From the NCBI GenBank assembly GCA_034401135.1, contig JAWZSP010000004.1, forward strand, positions 4,216,001 to 4,280,000: a stretch of DNA of 64,000 nucleotides, in the 5' to 3' direction. The notes beneath the pieces are model-generated. The model was not told the origin of the DNA and ran no database searches. It saw only the letters and a program-made list of their open reading frames with translations. This document shows, one piece after another, positions 44,307 through 55,906 of the stretch. The stretch comes from Volutella citrinella (taxonomy: Eukaryota; Ascomycota; Sordariomycetes; Hypocreales; Nectriaceae). How positions within the stretch are numbered: the first letter of the stretch is position 1; each line of letters begins with the position of its first letter. The translations under genes and the position numbers were made by a program.

Positions 44307-45233
44307 CTTGTGATAATGATTGGCCACTACCGGTGCCTTCCGAACGAGAGATGCCGGGTGCGTGTGAATTGGTTGGATCTGACATCGATGGGGGGTGATA
44401 GCTTTGACATGCGGGGAAGATACGCAACATACCTCACGTCGGGGTACCCCAATAACTCTGCCCGGTCCATTACCGAGCTGCCCATTGCTGACCGGAAATG
44501 ATAACGTCAATTCGCAAGCTCGCGCCTCAAAAACGCCCACACAAGCCACGAGGGAGGCAAAGTGCCCGGTGGGACTCGCCAATTGGCACCGACACGCAAC
44601 AGAACACGCACACAATTGGCCACGAGGTGCTTTCCCAATCAGGACCCTGAGAAAAAGCTGTCTTTGTGGCGTCAGTGTTGGTATTCACAATTCGCATCAG
44701 GCCATCGAGGGTGCCGTGCCGTGGCGTCCGATTGGACACGCCATGCACACTCTTGGGTTTGACGGCGCAGCCACCTTCCCCAGCACTGGACGTGCGCGTA
44801 ATTGGTCTTGAGAACAGAGCTGTATTTCAAGGAATGATATCGGGGTAGGGGGAATTAATGTGTGTGCTAGGTGCTAGGTGCTAGGTGCTAGGTATCACGG
44901 ATTGTCAAACTAATTACCCTTCCTGCAAATGGCACATTGCTCGGACGAAACACGTAGAAGGGCATCGCATCGCATCTTCGGCCTCTTCCCGCGCGACAAG
45001 GACAGCACGTGGCCTGCCCAAGATTCCTGTGCCGCTTGCGCCTCAATTAGACCCGGTTGGCGGCATCCGCGGGCGGGACGGTCCCCGGTGGGACGGGCTC
45101 GGTGGCCACACTGTCACGATGCTGCTCCTCTTTGGTGGCGCCGCTTGCATCTGACCTTTTTTTGGGGGGAGAGACTCCATGTTAGCTGCGGACTCATTCG
45201 GGGGGCGGGGTCATGAATGAATGGCAAGGGGGC
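44307..45233. other. Convergent intergenic region with CCAAT-rich patch
   Basis: About 0.9 kb between the convergent receptor and MARVEL genes. CCAAT or ATTGG occurs nine times in 44319-44805, and GTGCTAG is repeated four times at 44864-44891. No coding frame with family features. Confidence 0.7.
44864..44891 (+). repeat. Four tandem copies of GTGCTAG
   Basis: Perfect 7-bp unit repeated four times in a convergent intergenic region. Probably a simple minisatellite. Confidence 0.95.
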
Positions 45234-45949
45234 CTACTTGTGAGACATGGAGAGTCGCTTCCTGACGTCTCGGATCGTGTCCTTGACCTGGATGTACTCC
45301 TTCCAGACGTAGATTCCCTTGAACACATCATCAGTCTTGGTCTGAATCATCGGATGCTGCGACGCGTCACTCACAAGGATAAAGCTGAACAGGTGCACAA
45401 AGCTGGCGATGAAGGAGAAGCCGACTGTCGTGCGCCACTGCGAACATCCCGCCCTGGCAATGTTGACTGTGCCGATGGGGCCGACGCGCCAGAAGCCTCC
45501 CCAGTAGTAGCCCCAGTAGTTGTTATACCAGACAGTGTTGCAGTTGCCGCTTTTCTACACACACACACACACACACACAACCAAGTCAGCTTGCTTCTCG
45601 TTTCCAGTCCAAGGTCAATTCGAAAGCAGGGTGTACGTACGGTCTCCAGCAGGCAGAAGGCCACCAGCCACATGACGAAGAGGATAAAGTCCATCGGGAA
45701 GGCAAGGAACAGCTTGGTGAAGGGAGGGCAGAAGAAGAAGGAGTAGACGATGCCGATTCCCGCAACGACCATGGTGTAGACGACGCGGCCGTCGGCTCCG
45801 GCGCCGGCGATGCTGAGCTGGTAGCTGAAGCGGGACAGGAGGCCCATGACGATGACGGCGGACGCGAACTCGATCATGCGGAGGATGGCAGAGATGACCT
45901 TGTGAGCGACGCCGCTGTGCTCGTCATCGTTGCGATTCGACCTGGCCAT
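45234..45949 (-). CDS. MARVEL-domain four-helix membrane protein
   Basis: Predicted tetraspanning membrane protein of the fungal MARVEL family, of unknown specific role; relatives act in membrane apposition and plasma-membrane domains. Two exons, 45949-45641 and 45554-45234, give 209 residues. Four hydrophobic segments are visible: 'VISAILRMIEFASAVIVMGL', 'VYTMVVAGIGIVYSFFF', 'MDFILFVMWLVAFCLL' and 'VGFSFIASFVHLFSFILV'. Between helices 3 and 4 lies an aromatic loop 'YNNYWGYYWGGFW' with Cys on both sides, typical of fungal MARVEL proteins. The cytosolic tail is charged ('KDTIRDVRKRLSMSHK'). The single intron ends in a (GT)11 repeat directly before the acceptor TAG, in place of a normal pyrimidine tract. 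Confidence 0.88.
45557..45578 (-). repeat. (GT)11 microsatellite at a splice acceptor
   Basis: Eleven AC units on the plus strand, read as GT on the coding strand of the MARVEL gene, lying directly against the acceptor AG at 45556-45555. Confidence 0.95.
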
Positions 45950-47641
45950 TATGCAGTTTCTGTGTAGTTTCTTAGGCTATTATTGTATGTGCTGTAAGTT
46001 TTTCTGTTGCTCTGTGCTGATGGTTGCCCACTGTCTCAGGCACAGGGCGCAACTCGATATTTATACCGAGACAACGGCACTGCCTGCCGCGACAACAAGC
46101 TGAAGAGCCCGTGCCCGTATGTTTGCTGCCATCCTGAGGTTCTAGACCGGGAAGATACGTCATGGTGAATTCAGTGGTTCGCACAGTCCGTCGTGCTGAA
46201 GTCTAAAAGCGCCCGAGGATGAGGGGGCTCATGGGCTGTCGTGGCTGTCAGCCGTGAAGGTGCCACAATGCGACATGCTTCAAGCCTGCGTCTCCTCCAG
46301 CCGGGCCCCGCCTGCGACCGCGTTGAAACGACCCATTGGCCATTGACGGGAGCCACGGCTGGCATGAAGGGTTGCGGAAACATCCCTGGGTATGCGTCCT
46401 CCAACCTTGGGCTCCGAGAGATGGCGTGACTGGCGTTTTGAGGCTGACGAGGGATGCCACGCGAGCCCAGAACTCGATTTAAAGTTTGGCAGTGAATGAC
46501 ACATACCACGGAGGATAGGGAGGGAGAGCAATTAGAGACGGTCCCCCGCAATTCAATTCCAGTTTGCTTTTCGGTTTCTGGTGTTACTCGACAAATCGAT
46601 GTGCGGCGTTGCGATGCGATAGCCGAGACCGATTGACTATTGTCTGCTCCTTGTACTATGATAGGTTGGCAGTTTGTGGAAAGGATAGATCTCAGTCGCA
46701 TTTCAACTGTAGAAGATGGTTAATTGGCAAGGCATTCGAAAGTGACCGTCTTGAGAATGAGATGGGATGCCTTTGTCGCGTGACGTCACCTAATGCACAG
46801 TAGGCGAGGTTTTCAAAGACTGTGCTCGCACACTGTATGTAGCTTGGAAAGCGGCGGAATGGGCTCAGAGCCAGTGAGGCAGGCGCTTCCACCAACCATC
46901 CGACAACACCATAATTGACTCTTTCAAGCACTTCGTCGGGCATCACACAGCTGCCCCACCACGTAAGGCTAGCTAGTCCGACCCTGCGCTCGCACGACAG
47001 CTTCAGGGTAGGGCCGTTGTGTTTCCGGGGAACTGGACCCCGCGGTTTTCTGCGCCCGCTGATAAGACGCATTGGACGCTTCTCGTTGGTCAACGGCGCC
47101 AGCCAGTTATTAATTCTCCGCGAGACGCTAGGCTTATCATCTCCATCCCCTGCTGTCATCCTTATCTTCGAGATGCGCATGAGTCGACGAGGCATAAATG
47201 CAGGTGCCCCACTGCAGCGAGCGCAGGTGGCGGTCCCTGATGGTCCGTCTCGCGGCTCCTTGGTTCCCGGGGCCTGATCCTGATCCTGATCTGACCTGAC
47301 CTGGATCCGTGGCTGGGATTCTACGACGGATTCTACGACGACACTCGGCCGGGCACTCCAGCTGGAGTCTGCATAACTGTCCAGCCTGAGATGATCGTAT
47401 CGAGCTAGGCCTCACGCCTCCAGAAGCACAGCACCCCCTCTGCGAGCCTTTGACTGTGAGTGAGGTCCGACTCTGAGCTCGCCTCTTGCGGCCCGGGACA
47501 TGACCATGACGTGACCGAACTGACCGAGTCCCGCCAAGACCGAGGGCCCGACACGAGGGCCTGCATCTCCGATCTGTGCCTTGATCCGCAGTGCTGCACA
47601 CACCCAATACCAAGTCAAAGACAGCGCCGCACCGCACCCGC
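45950..47641. other. Divergent promoter region, MARVEL and Zn2Cys6 genes
   Basis: About 1.7 kb between outward-facing genes. Near 47274-47340 there are short tandem units (TGATCC, TGACC and GATTCTACGAC types), probably replication slippage. No coding frame with family features. Confidence 0.55.
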
Positions 47642-49264
47642 ATGCCGGCAAAGAGATCACGGCAGGGGTGCGAGGAGTGCCGAAAGAGGCGGCGGAAGTG
47701 TGACGAAAGTAAACCCACCTGCGCCCAGTGCTCCGCCTTCAAGCGTGTCTGCAAATACACGCTCAAGGTCGTATGGGCCGGGCATCGCGATAAGAGGCAG
47801 CCCGGACAGATTGACTTCTCCGCGGTTGATCCCACGCCTCCCCAGAAAAAAGGTGCGGACCAACGTCCCTGGTTTACATGTTCAACACGGTTCTGACAAT
47901 CTGACTCTTCTAGATGATCATGGCGGCTCGGCCAGCCTCGTCCACGCTGCCCAAGAGGTAGCCAACCAGCCAGCGTCGACGATCCCGCGGCAGCTGCCCA
48001 ACGGCATCTCCATGCCACCGCGGTACCAAAAGCTGCTCGACTACTTTGCCAAAGAAGTCCTTGCATCGCTATCGACCCATCCGTCAATCCACGAGGACCT
48101 ATGCAGGGGGCTCGTTCCTGCAGCGATCCACTCCCCCCATCTGCTCTCCGCCAGCTTGGCACTGTCAGCTGCTGGTTTCCTATCACGAGGCATCACCGAA
48201 GTGGACGGAACCGACATTGTGCGTGTCATCGAGCACCTGCAGTCGTCTGGCTTGTCGCTGCTGCGGGCAGCCCTCGGACAGGGACAGATGAATGATGTCC
48301 TGTTGACAACATGCCTCATCTGGTGCTTGGCCGACGTCTTCGCCGCCCAGCAGGGAGTTTCCTCCTGGCGCATCCACCTCCAAGGGATTGAGGCCATTCT
48401 CTGTCGTGACCCGGCGTCGCGCGCTTTCCTTACTAGCACTGGTGGTATTCAGCTGGCCATGAGGCATCTCTACCAGCTGTACCTCTCACTACAGACGCTG
48501 CCGCATCTTCCGTCTCTCGAAGACGCAGTCCAGAACACGTCGGGAGTAGAAGCGGAAATAGCTTCTGCTGAGGTGCTAATCAGCCTGGGATCTAGTATTG
48601 ATGGGTTTCTGGGATACAGCGAAGAAGTGCTGGGTATTCTACGGCGCATCAATGTTCTCGCCAGCACCCCAAGCCAGCCAACGTCAGCATTAGAGAATGA
48701 AGCCGATATTCTGCTGGGCAAGGTCAAGGGGATGATTAAGCGCGACGAGAGCAGCCCACTGAACGTCTCTACCATCTCGTCCCTCACGCCGGAATCGGGT
48801 CGTGACTTTGCGCTCTGCCACCGAATCTTTCAGAACGCTACTCTGATCCATCTGTACCGCCGCCTGTACAATATGCCGTCCGGATCCGAGGAGATACAAT
48901 CGGCTGTATGGGCCATCAATCAAATGGTGAGCAGCATGACGCAAGGGCAGCCGTGTCACACGTGGGTCGCGATGGCAATGCCACTATTCACCATTGGCTG
49001 CGAGGCGTTCAGCGACGAGCAAAAGGAGTTTGTCATCGACAAGGTTGACAAGCTCGAGACATGTCTCGGCTCGCTGCATGTCAAGATTGTCAGGCAGGCG
49101 CTTGAGGAGATTTGGCAGCTGAGATCGGAGCGGGATGATTTTACCGGAAGTCTGTGTGCCAGCCAGTTCCTCGGTGAGTTATGAGTTATCTGCGAATTCC
49201 AAACGCGGTCGATGATGCTGACGACTTTATAGAGAAGGTGCATTATAACATTATTCTATTCTGA
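47642..49264 (+). CDS. Zn2Cys6 transcription factor with fungal TF-2 regulatory region
   Basis: Binuclear zinc-cluster regulator of 500 residues; exons 47642-47852, 47914-49173 and 49233-49264. The zinc cluster lies at the very N-terminus: 'GCEECRKRRRKCDESKPTCA' then 'QCSAFKRVCKY', six Cys with CX2CX6CX5CX2CX6C spacing. The intron falls just after the linker, a common position in this family. The long helical remainder ('LLDYFAKEVLASLSTHPSIH', 'HSPHLLSASLALSAAGFLS', 'VSSWRIHLQGIEAILC') is the fungal-specific TF domain 2 type. The tiny last exon adds 'EKVHYNIILF', like C-termini of relatives; reading through its donor would instead end after 'FLGEL'. It converges with the permease gene, so control of the neighbouring transporters is possible but unproven. 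Confidence 0.9.
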
Positions 49265-49551
49265 GCACAGTCATTGTCTGGGTTCAGAAGCTGATTGTAA
49301 CGAGAACACGATTTATGCCACCAATGCTAGATAAGAGATGAATCAAGGTTGAGATGGGATATCGAAAAGCAAAAAATGGTAGAATTGACTTACACTGTTT
49401 ATGCGAGAACGAACTGGAGGAAATTTGGGAGTTGTGTGGGAAACGGAATGTGGCGAATGTTCATTAAAATGGTATCATATTTTCCAACATCTTAAACGCA
49501 ACTAGCAGGCCAACAGCACAACGCAAATAAAAAATATTTCAAAAATACCAC

Positions 49552-51382
49552 CTAGTTATGATCATGCACAATAGTGTCTTTGAACGTTGGGCCGGGATAA
49601 TGCTTCCTCGCGTGTACGAGCCACCAACAGCCGGCGAGGGCCACAACACCGGCGAGGATGACGCAGTTGTAGTTCATATTTTCCGCGGCAACAGGATATG
49701 TGAAGGCTGAGGATGGTCAGAAATGCCTCTAAAATTTTAATCAGAACGAGGAGGTACTCACGGAAGCAGAAGAAGAGGCCGAACAAAAGGGTAAACAGAA
49801 CAGCCAAGCTGTTGACGATGAAGCCCATCCCCTTCAGGTTGAACGGTCCTCGAGGGAAATTCCTTCTCCCCGTGGCAAGGTTGCAGACAAATGGGATGGC
49901 ATAGGAGAAGCTGCTGAGGACGATGAAGGAGCCAGTAAGGTTGCTGAAGCCAACGGGACTTCCAATGGGAATGGCACCGAGGCCCGAGGCCAAGATGGCA
50001 ACGAACAAGATGGACGCCACGGGGCATCCCAGTTTCTCATTGACCTGGGCAAAGACGTTGGAGAAAGGCACGGCATTGTCTCGAGCCAAGGTCCAATAGA
50101 TGCGAGAGTTTGTCACAGTAGTTCCGGTGACGCAGCACAAGGCAGAGATGAAAATGATGAAGACGAGGCCAAAGGTGGCACCGCGGCTGGAGGTGGCCTG
50201 CTCGTAGATGGCGGCGAGGGGAAAGGCGTTGGCACCCGTCTGCAGGACACTGAGGTCTGTGATGGCATAGCCAAGCGCGACGGCCATGGCGAAACTGAAG
50301 ACGCCGCCGATGCCGATCTGCAAAAAGATGGCCTTGGGGACGCTGCGCTCCGGGTCCTTGACCTCCTCGGCCATGTGTGTGATGGCGTCGATTGTGCAGA
50401 TTGTAAAGGCGCCGTTCATGACACCAATCATGAAAGCGACGCCGTCACCCCAACCGGTGAGGTTGTTCTCGGAGAAGGAGGCCCAGACGAAGGTGGACGA
50501 GGAGTGGCGCTCGGGCATGGCGACGATGGTGATGATTGTGACGAGGCCGCCGGCGAGAACCAGACCGAGGCCGAGGTGCTGCGTGTAGGGGATGAGGCTG
50601 TTGGCGAAGATGGCCAGGAGGGCCGAGATCCAGATGACGACGAGGTAGGCGATGAAGACTTGCCATGCGTCGGATGTGTAACCGTCGGTGTAGGTGGCGT
50701 ATAGCTGGACGCCGGCGTTGGCTCCGACCTGTGCGAGGGCGGCGAGGCCAAACATCCATCCTGAAGGTGAGAAGTTAGCCAAGTCCGAGTCGTGTCTGGA
50801 GGACGAAGGCGTAGGGGGGAGGCTACGCACCGTATAAGTTCATCCACCCGGTGAAGAAGCCGGCCATGCGGCCCCATCTGGGACCGGCAGCGAGGTTGGC
50901 CCAGTGGTAGACGCCGCCGGAGCTGGGGAACGACGACGCAAGCTGTGTGCCATGTCAGTAGTGTCCTCGGGTTTCGGCTCCGAACAAGTTATTCGCACCT
51001 CGGCAACGCTGGCACCGATGAAGGCGTAGTAGAAGACGGCGACGAGGAGGCCGTAAATGAGACCCGATGGACCTCCGCTCACTGAGACAGACACAAAGGT
51101 TAGATAACGCTCGGTGCGATGATGGGCTGGATGGAGATGCAGATGCAGATGCATGTATGTCTTACAGATGGACACGGAGATGGATGACGCGAGGGCCACC
51201 CATGCATTGTTGACGGTGACGGCCATGCCGGTGAGGCCCAGCAGCCCATACTGGCGGTCGAGCTGGTCGACGTGGCCGGATGCATTGACACGATCGAGCT
51301 CGGGAACGGTGATGGCTTCTTCGGTGCTTTTCGTTGTGGGCGGGTAGCTGGCGGGCTTTTCGCCCTTTTCGGAGACGTCCAT
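49552..51382 (-). CDS. APC-family permease, choline / amine transporter-like
   Basis: Plasma-membrane permease of the amino acid-polyamine-organocation superfamily. Five exons, 51382-51166, 51081-50999, 50942-50831, 50760-49762 and 49706-49552, give 521 residues with about 12 hydrophobic helices. Family marks: 'LGLTGMAVTVNNAWVALASS' and 'SGGPSGLIYGLLVAVFYYAF' in helices 1-2, 'ELASSFPSSGGVYHWANLAA' and 'GWMNLYGWMFGLAALA' after them, and 'AEEVKDPERSVPKAIFLQI' in the middle loop. This pattern is closest to fungal Hnm1-type choline and GABA-type permeases; the substrate cannot be fixed from sequence. The last exon carries helix 12 and a short cytosolic tail. It is 565 bp from the co-directional MATE gene. 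Confidence 0.9.
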
Positions 51383-51947
51383 TGTCTGTGTGGTGTTGCA
51401 ATACTAATACGTTGACCGAGAGGAAGAACGGGATCGACCGGTGTAGAGATGGGTGTCACTAGAGGAGGAATTGCGAATATTGTCTGGTTGCGTCAAATAG
51501 CCATGGCTGGTGGTGAGGTGGGAGCTGCAATTATATATACAGTGCCGTGTGTGGCATATAGACAGCCCATGGTGAAGACAATCCCGGCTTGACTCGAGAT
51601 AACGAACCAGCGCCTCGTCGTCCGAGTGTCTGGCACCGCCTATACCGAGCCTCTGGCAGGCCTGCATGGTGAGACGCACGCCAGCCCCTGGCCCGGCCTT
51701 ATCAGCGGCGTCTCTGGGCCCGGGGTCGGCTTATCGCAGGGTCTACGAACAGGGGGTGTGGGGGTGGGCCACCGACGTTGGTGTTGGCGTTTCCGTTCCG
51801 TTTCGTTGCGGGCAGAGATAAGGACCCGGCGCGGCGCTGCGTAGCTGCAAATGCATTTTGGATACTTGCATTAGATTGTTTCGTCTATGGTACTAGCATC
51901 ATGGTGGTCTAATCTTGCATCTTGGACTCGGTATAGCAATAAATGCC
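51383..51947. other. Intergenic between MATE 3' end and permease promoter
   Basis: About 565 bp between two leftward genes. No coding frame or RNA gene seen. Confidence 0.6.
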
Positions 51948-53468
51948 CTATACGGCGCCGTAGTCGGTATCACGAATGCCATCACCACCCACGCCGTCGC
52001 CCACGCCACCGTCGTCGAGCCGCTCCGACGCCTTGCGCACCTCGTCGTCCCAGTTGCTAAGCCCAACAATGACCCACTCGAGGGCGCCCACCAGGAAGAG
52101 GGCGACACACTGTCCCACCCACAGGCCCGGCAGCCCCCAGCCGTGAAAGGCCAGCCAGATGCCCGCCGGCAAAGCACCGCCGTAGTAGCTCACGCAATTG
52201 ACAAGCGCCCCGATCCACTGCCGGCCCATGCCTCGCAGCGCGCCGCCGCAGGACCCGTTGAGGCCGTCGGCGATCTGGAACAGGGCCACGTACGGCATCA
52301 CCTCGGCCACGAGCTCGATGACGCGCACGTCGTCGTTGAAGAGCTCGCCGATGGAGTTGCGCGTGGCCAACAGCACGCAGAGGATGCCCGTGCCGAACAC
52401 CACGGACAGCATGGCCGCACAATGCGCCGACCGTCGAGCTCCGGAGCTGTCTCCCGCGCCCAGCAGGTTGCCCAGGCGCGCAGACTCGGCCACGCCGAGC
52501 CCAAAGGGGATCGTGTTGATGATCTGGTCGGCCGTCATGACGACAGACTGCGCCGCCAGCGGCACGGTGCCCAGGCGGCCGGCGGCCAGGGCGACAATCT
52601 CAAACGCCCACCACTCGGTCCCAACGTGGACGACGCCCAGCAGGGCCAGCTTGGCAAAGGGCGCCCAGTTGGCGACGGCCTGGCGCGGCGCGAGTCCACC
52701 CCAGCACTCGCTCCCGCGCACAAACGCCGCGTAGGCGACGAGTAGCAGGAACGAGACCCAGTAGGAGATGCCCGTGGCGATGGGCGCGCCATCAAGGCCC
52801 AGTCCCATTGTGTAGATGAAGACGTAGTTGAGCACGGCGTTGAGCGGCGACGTGATGAGCAGCACGTAAGTGCCCGGGCGGAAGATGCCCTGCGCCTGGA
52901 GGAACTTCTTGATGCACTCGAACCATACGTAGCCCAGGCCACCCGGGATGAGCAGCTTGAGGAAGCGCGAGCTCTGGACGCAGATGAATTCCTCCTGGCC
53001 GAGCAGCCGGAAGATGTGCTCGGACCAGCACCACACGAAGGCGACGACGACGTAGAAGCCCGTGAGGACGATGATGCCGCGCTGCAGCAGGACACCCAGG
53101 CTGGCCTTGTCCTTGGAGCCCGTGAAGCTGCACGAGGCCAGCGTGTCGAGCGCCGTGGTGCCGCCCAGGGCGATGAGCCACGCGGTGGCCATGGCGAACA
53201 TGTACGAGAAGGCCGCGGTGGCGAGGGCCTCGGCCGAGAGGCGGCCGGCGACGAGCACCGACACGGTTTGCAGGCTGTTTTGCAGCATGTAGGCCAGCAT
53301 GACGGGCACCGACGTCTTGGTCAGGAGCCATGTCTCTGCGAGCCACTCGCGGTACCCCGAGCCGGGGGATTGGCTCGAGGCTCGCGACGACGACCGGACG
53401 AGGGGGGTGGTTTCGTCCGGTGCGTCCTCGGGATGGGGAGCGAAGCGCAGCGTTGGCTTCGGCGACAT
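51948..53468 (-). CDS. MATE-family multidrug / metabolite exporter
   Basis: Cation-coupled efflux transporter of the multidrug and toxic compound extrusion family. Single exon, 506 residues, from ATG 53468; the open frame upstream starts with TTG and is not used. A cytosolic N-terminus with Asp/Thr/Ser precedes about 12 membrane helices arranged as two related halves. Typical segments are 'KTSVPVMLAYMLQNSLQTVS', 'LGGTTALDTLASCSFTGSKD', 'PLAAQSVVMTADQIINTIPF' and 'GLGVAESARLGNLLGAGDS'. The first half contains the Gly-rich 'VAGRLSAEALATAAFSYMF'. Fungal members include yeast Erc1. It is strongly GC-rich at third positions, so long shadow frames appear on the other strand. Substrate unknown. Confidence 0.94.
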   Translation of the reverse strand: MSPKPTLRFAPHPEDAPDETTPLVRSSSRASSQSPGSGYREWLAETWLLTKTSVPVMLAYMLQNSLQTVSVLVAGRLSAEALATAAFSYMFAMATAWLIALGGTTALDTLASCSFTGSKDKASLGVLLQRGIIVLTGFYVVVAFVWCWSEHIFRLLGQEEFICVQSSRFLKLLIPGGLGYVWFECIKKFLQAQGIFRPGTYVLLITSPLNAVLNYVFIYTMGLGLDGAPIATGISYWVSFLLLVAYAAFVRGSECWGGLAPRQAVANWAPFAKLALLGVVHVGTEWWAFEIVALAAGRLGTVPLAAQSVVMTADQIINTIPFGLGVAESARLGNLLGAGDSSGARRSAHCAAMLSVVFGTGILCVLLATRNSIGELFNDDVRVIELVAEVMPYVALFQIADGLNGSCGGALRGMGRQWIGALVNCVSYYGGALPAGIWLAFHGWGLPGLWVGQCVALFLVGALEWVIVGLSNWDDEVRKASERLDDGGVGDGVGGDGIRDTDYGAV

Positions 53469-54435
53469 GGCTGGGAGAATAGAAAAGGGATGATGCGCAA
53501 TGTCAAACGCTGGGAGGACAGGTTGAGTTGCAGAAGCACAGGGCTGTTTTGGATTCGCAACTTTCAACGCTGAAGCTGGACTGGTTGCTAGTCGCTGCTG
53601 TGGTCTGGATACTGACTTGTCTCTCTCCCACCAACGACGCAGCTAAATACCTCTGCCGTTGATTCCCTTTTGCGTACCGATAATGCACTTCAGTGTCATG
53701 CCGCTCAACAAATTTGCCGCGACGCAAAAGCCCAGCCTATGCATCTATCGAGTCGCCATCCGCCGGGCCGTTGTCGTCGAGTCTTCTTTTTTTTTTTCTT
53801 ATCATGGCTTCCCATGCAACCCCTCATCCATGGGCGCACCGGCGGCGTGGACCTCGTCCATTGGGTCCCGACTTTACCCCGCGGCGATTGCGTGCGCCCT
53901 GGAAAATGCTCGGACCTGACGTAAGAGATAGGGCATCTTGCTTTTTTCTTGCGATGCAGGGCTGAAAGTGTTTTGATAGAGGGGACGTCTGGGCGATTAG
54001 GCGCCTCACTTACCGCATCGGGCAATTTACGCACCGAGTGGAGCCGGCGGGGACAAGGGCGGTGTGGAGCACATGGGCCAGGCCCAGGTTTCTGGGGTTT
54101 TGCGGGGATGCTAGGCCGGATTTGGGCATGTACGCACTTTGGGAGGCACGTATCATGGCATGGCACGACTTGATGGTGTCGAACGGTTCGGCGGACGACG
54201 AGGTGGGGAGCGAGCGACTTACACGGTGATTATTGATAGGGCAATGGAGGAGAGGGGGAGCTTGCCATCGTCATGCGTGGTCACGGTTTTTACTCACCGT
54301 GAGTTATTGCATCTGCGCGGAACTTGCTCGGGAGTCAGCATAAATACCACCTTCTCATCCTTTTGAGTGCCGTGGTCTGAACTGTCTGCCCTCTCCAGTA
54401 CACCCGCGTCTGAGTTCTCTGCCCGCACAAAAGCA
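53469..54435. other. Divergent promoter region, MATE and agmatinase genes
   Basis: About 1 kb between outward-facing genes. It includes an 11-base T run near 53787-53797. No supported coding frame. Confidence 0.6.
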
Positions 54436-55906
54436 ATGTACTCTTCCAGCCTTCTCGCCCTCCTCGGGGCTGCCGTCGTGGCTGCCCACGGCGACCACAA
54501 CAACCAGGAGCCCATGGAGGGTCCTCACCAGTCCCTGTGGTACAACAAGCTGCCTGGTGATGGAGGCACCCAGGTACGTGTGCTGGTGTATTTCTTTCTT
54601 TGATATTCAGTCTAACGTGTGGTAGGCCGACTCCGTCTTTGCCGGCATCTCGACCTTTGGCCGTCTGCCCTACCAGCCGTGCCTTGCCCACAGCTCCATC
54701 AAGTACGACATTGCCTTCATTGGCGCTCCTTTCGATACCGGCACCTCGTACCGACCTGGTGCCCGCTTCGGTCCTTCTGGTATCCGACAGGGCTCTCGAC
54801 GCCTGAACCTCTAGTATGTGATGTCGTCGAACTACGTGCTGGGTGGTATGCTGACTTGAATGATAGCGGAGGCTACAATGTGCCCCTCGCCACCAACCCC
54901 TTCAACAGCTGGGCCACCGTGCTGGACTGTGGCGACATTCCCGTTACCTCGTACGAAAAAGCTTCTACCCTCCCTTTACCTCGGTACATGCTCACATCTT
55001 GATAGCTACGACAACACCTTTGCCCTCAAGCAGATTGAGGAGGGCCACTACAACCTTCTGTCTCGTGCCCCGATGACCGACTCTGCCTCCAAGGGCCCTG
55101 CCAACGGTGGCAAGACGCTGCCCAGGATCATCACCCTCGGCGGAGACCACACCATCACACTCCCTCTGCTCCGGTCCATCAACCGCGCCTATGGCCCCGT
55201 GACTGTCATTCACTTTGACAGCCATCTCGACACCTGTGAGTCCACTTGCCCTCGATGGCACCTTGCATGATCATTGGTGCTGACCAAACCCCAGGGCGAC
55301 CCAAGGTCTTTGGCGGCTCGCCTTCCGAGGTTGCCAGCATCAACCACGGCACCTACTTCTACCACGCCGCCATGGAGGGCCTTCTGCGCAACGACACCAA
55401 CATCCACGCCGGCATCCGCACGACGCTGAGCGGCCCCAGCGACTACGACAACGACGGCTACTGCGGCTTCGAGATTGTCGAGGCGCGCGAGATTGACACC
55501 ATCGGCACCGACGGCATCATCAAGAAGATCCTCGACCGCGTCGGCACCAAGAACCCCGTCTACCTGTCCATGGACATTGACACGCTCGACCCGGCCTTTG
55601 CGCCCGCCACCGGCACCCCCGAGACTGGTGGCTGGTCGACGCGCGAGATGCGCACTATTATCCGCGGCCTGGAGAGCCTCAACCTGATTGCCGCCGACAT
55701 TGTCGAGGTTGCTGTGAGTTTTTAATGCGATTGAAAATTTATTGGCTGAGCTAATCGTTTTGTTTTCACAGCCCGCCTACGACACCAACGCCGAGCTCAC
55801 CACCATGGCTGCGGCTGATGTGCTCTACGAGGTGATGAGCATCATGGTCAAGAAGGGCCCTCTCAGCAAGATGGTTGCTGGCAAGAAGACGCCCGGTGAG
55901 CTGTAA
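54436..55906 (+). CDS. Secreted agmatinase / ureohydrolase
   Basis: Manganese ureohydrolase of the arginase-agmatinase superfamily, 397 residues from six exons: 54436-54573, 54626-54813, 54867-54950, 55006-55235, 55295-55713 and 55772-55906. Metal-binding motifs are intact: '[11 protein letters not shown]' (His ligand), '[11 protein letters not shown]' (Asp-x-His-x-Asp), and '[20 protein letters not shown]' (Asp-x-Asp and substrate loop). '[18 protein letters not shown]' near the N-terminus is agmatinase-like, and arginase-specific residues are absent. The first exon encodes a signal peptide ('[19 protein letters not shown]'), so the enzyme should enter the secretory path and act outside the cell or in the wall. 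It would release urea from agmatine or another guanidine compound. The true substrate is uncertain because many fungal 'agmatinases' are untested. Confidence 0.92.

Noticed and set aside
47137..48186. 349-codon minus-strand frame
   Set aside because: It overlaps the zinc cluster and regulatory region of the plus-strand Zn2Cys6 gene, shows no domain, and is rich in Arg/Gly/Ser as antisense frames of GC-rich genes are.
49562..49761. Read-through end of the permease frame
   Set aside because: The read-through peptide is basic and unlike the family; splicing at 49762/49706 yields helix 12 and a normal tail.
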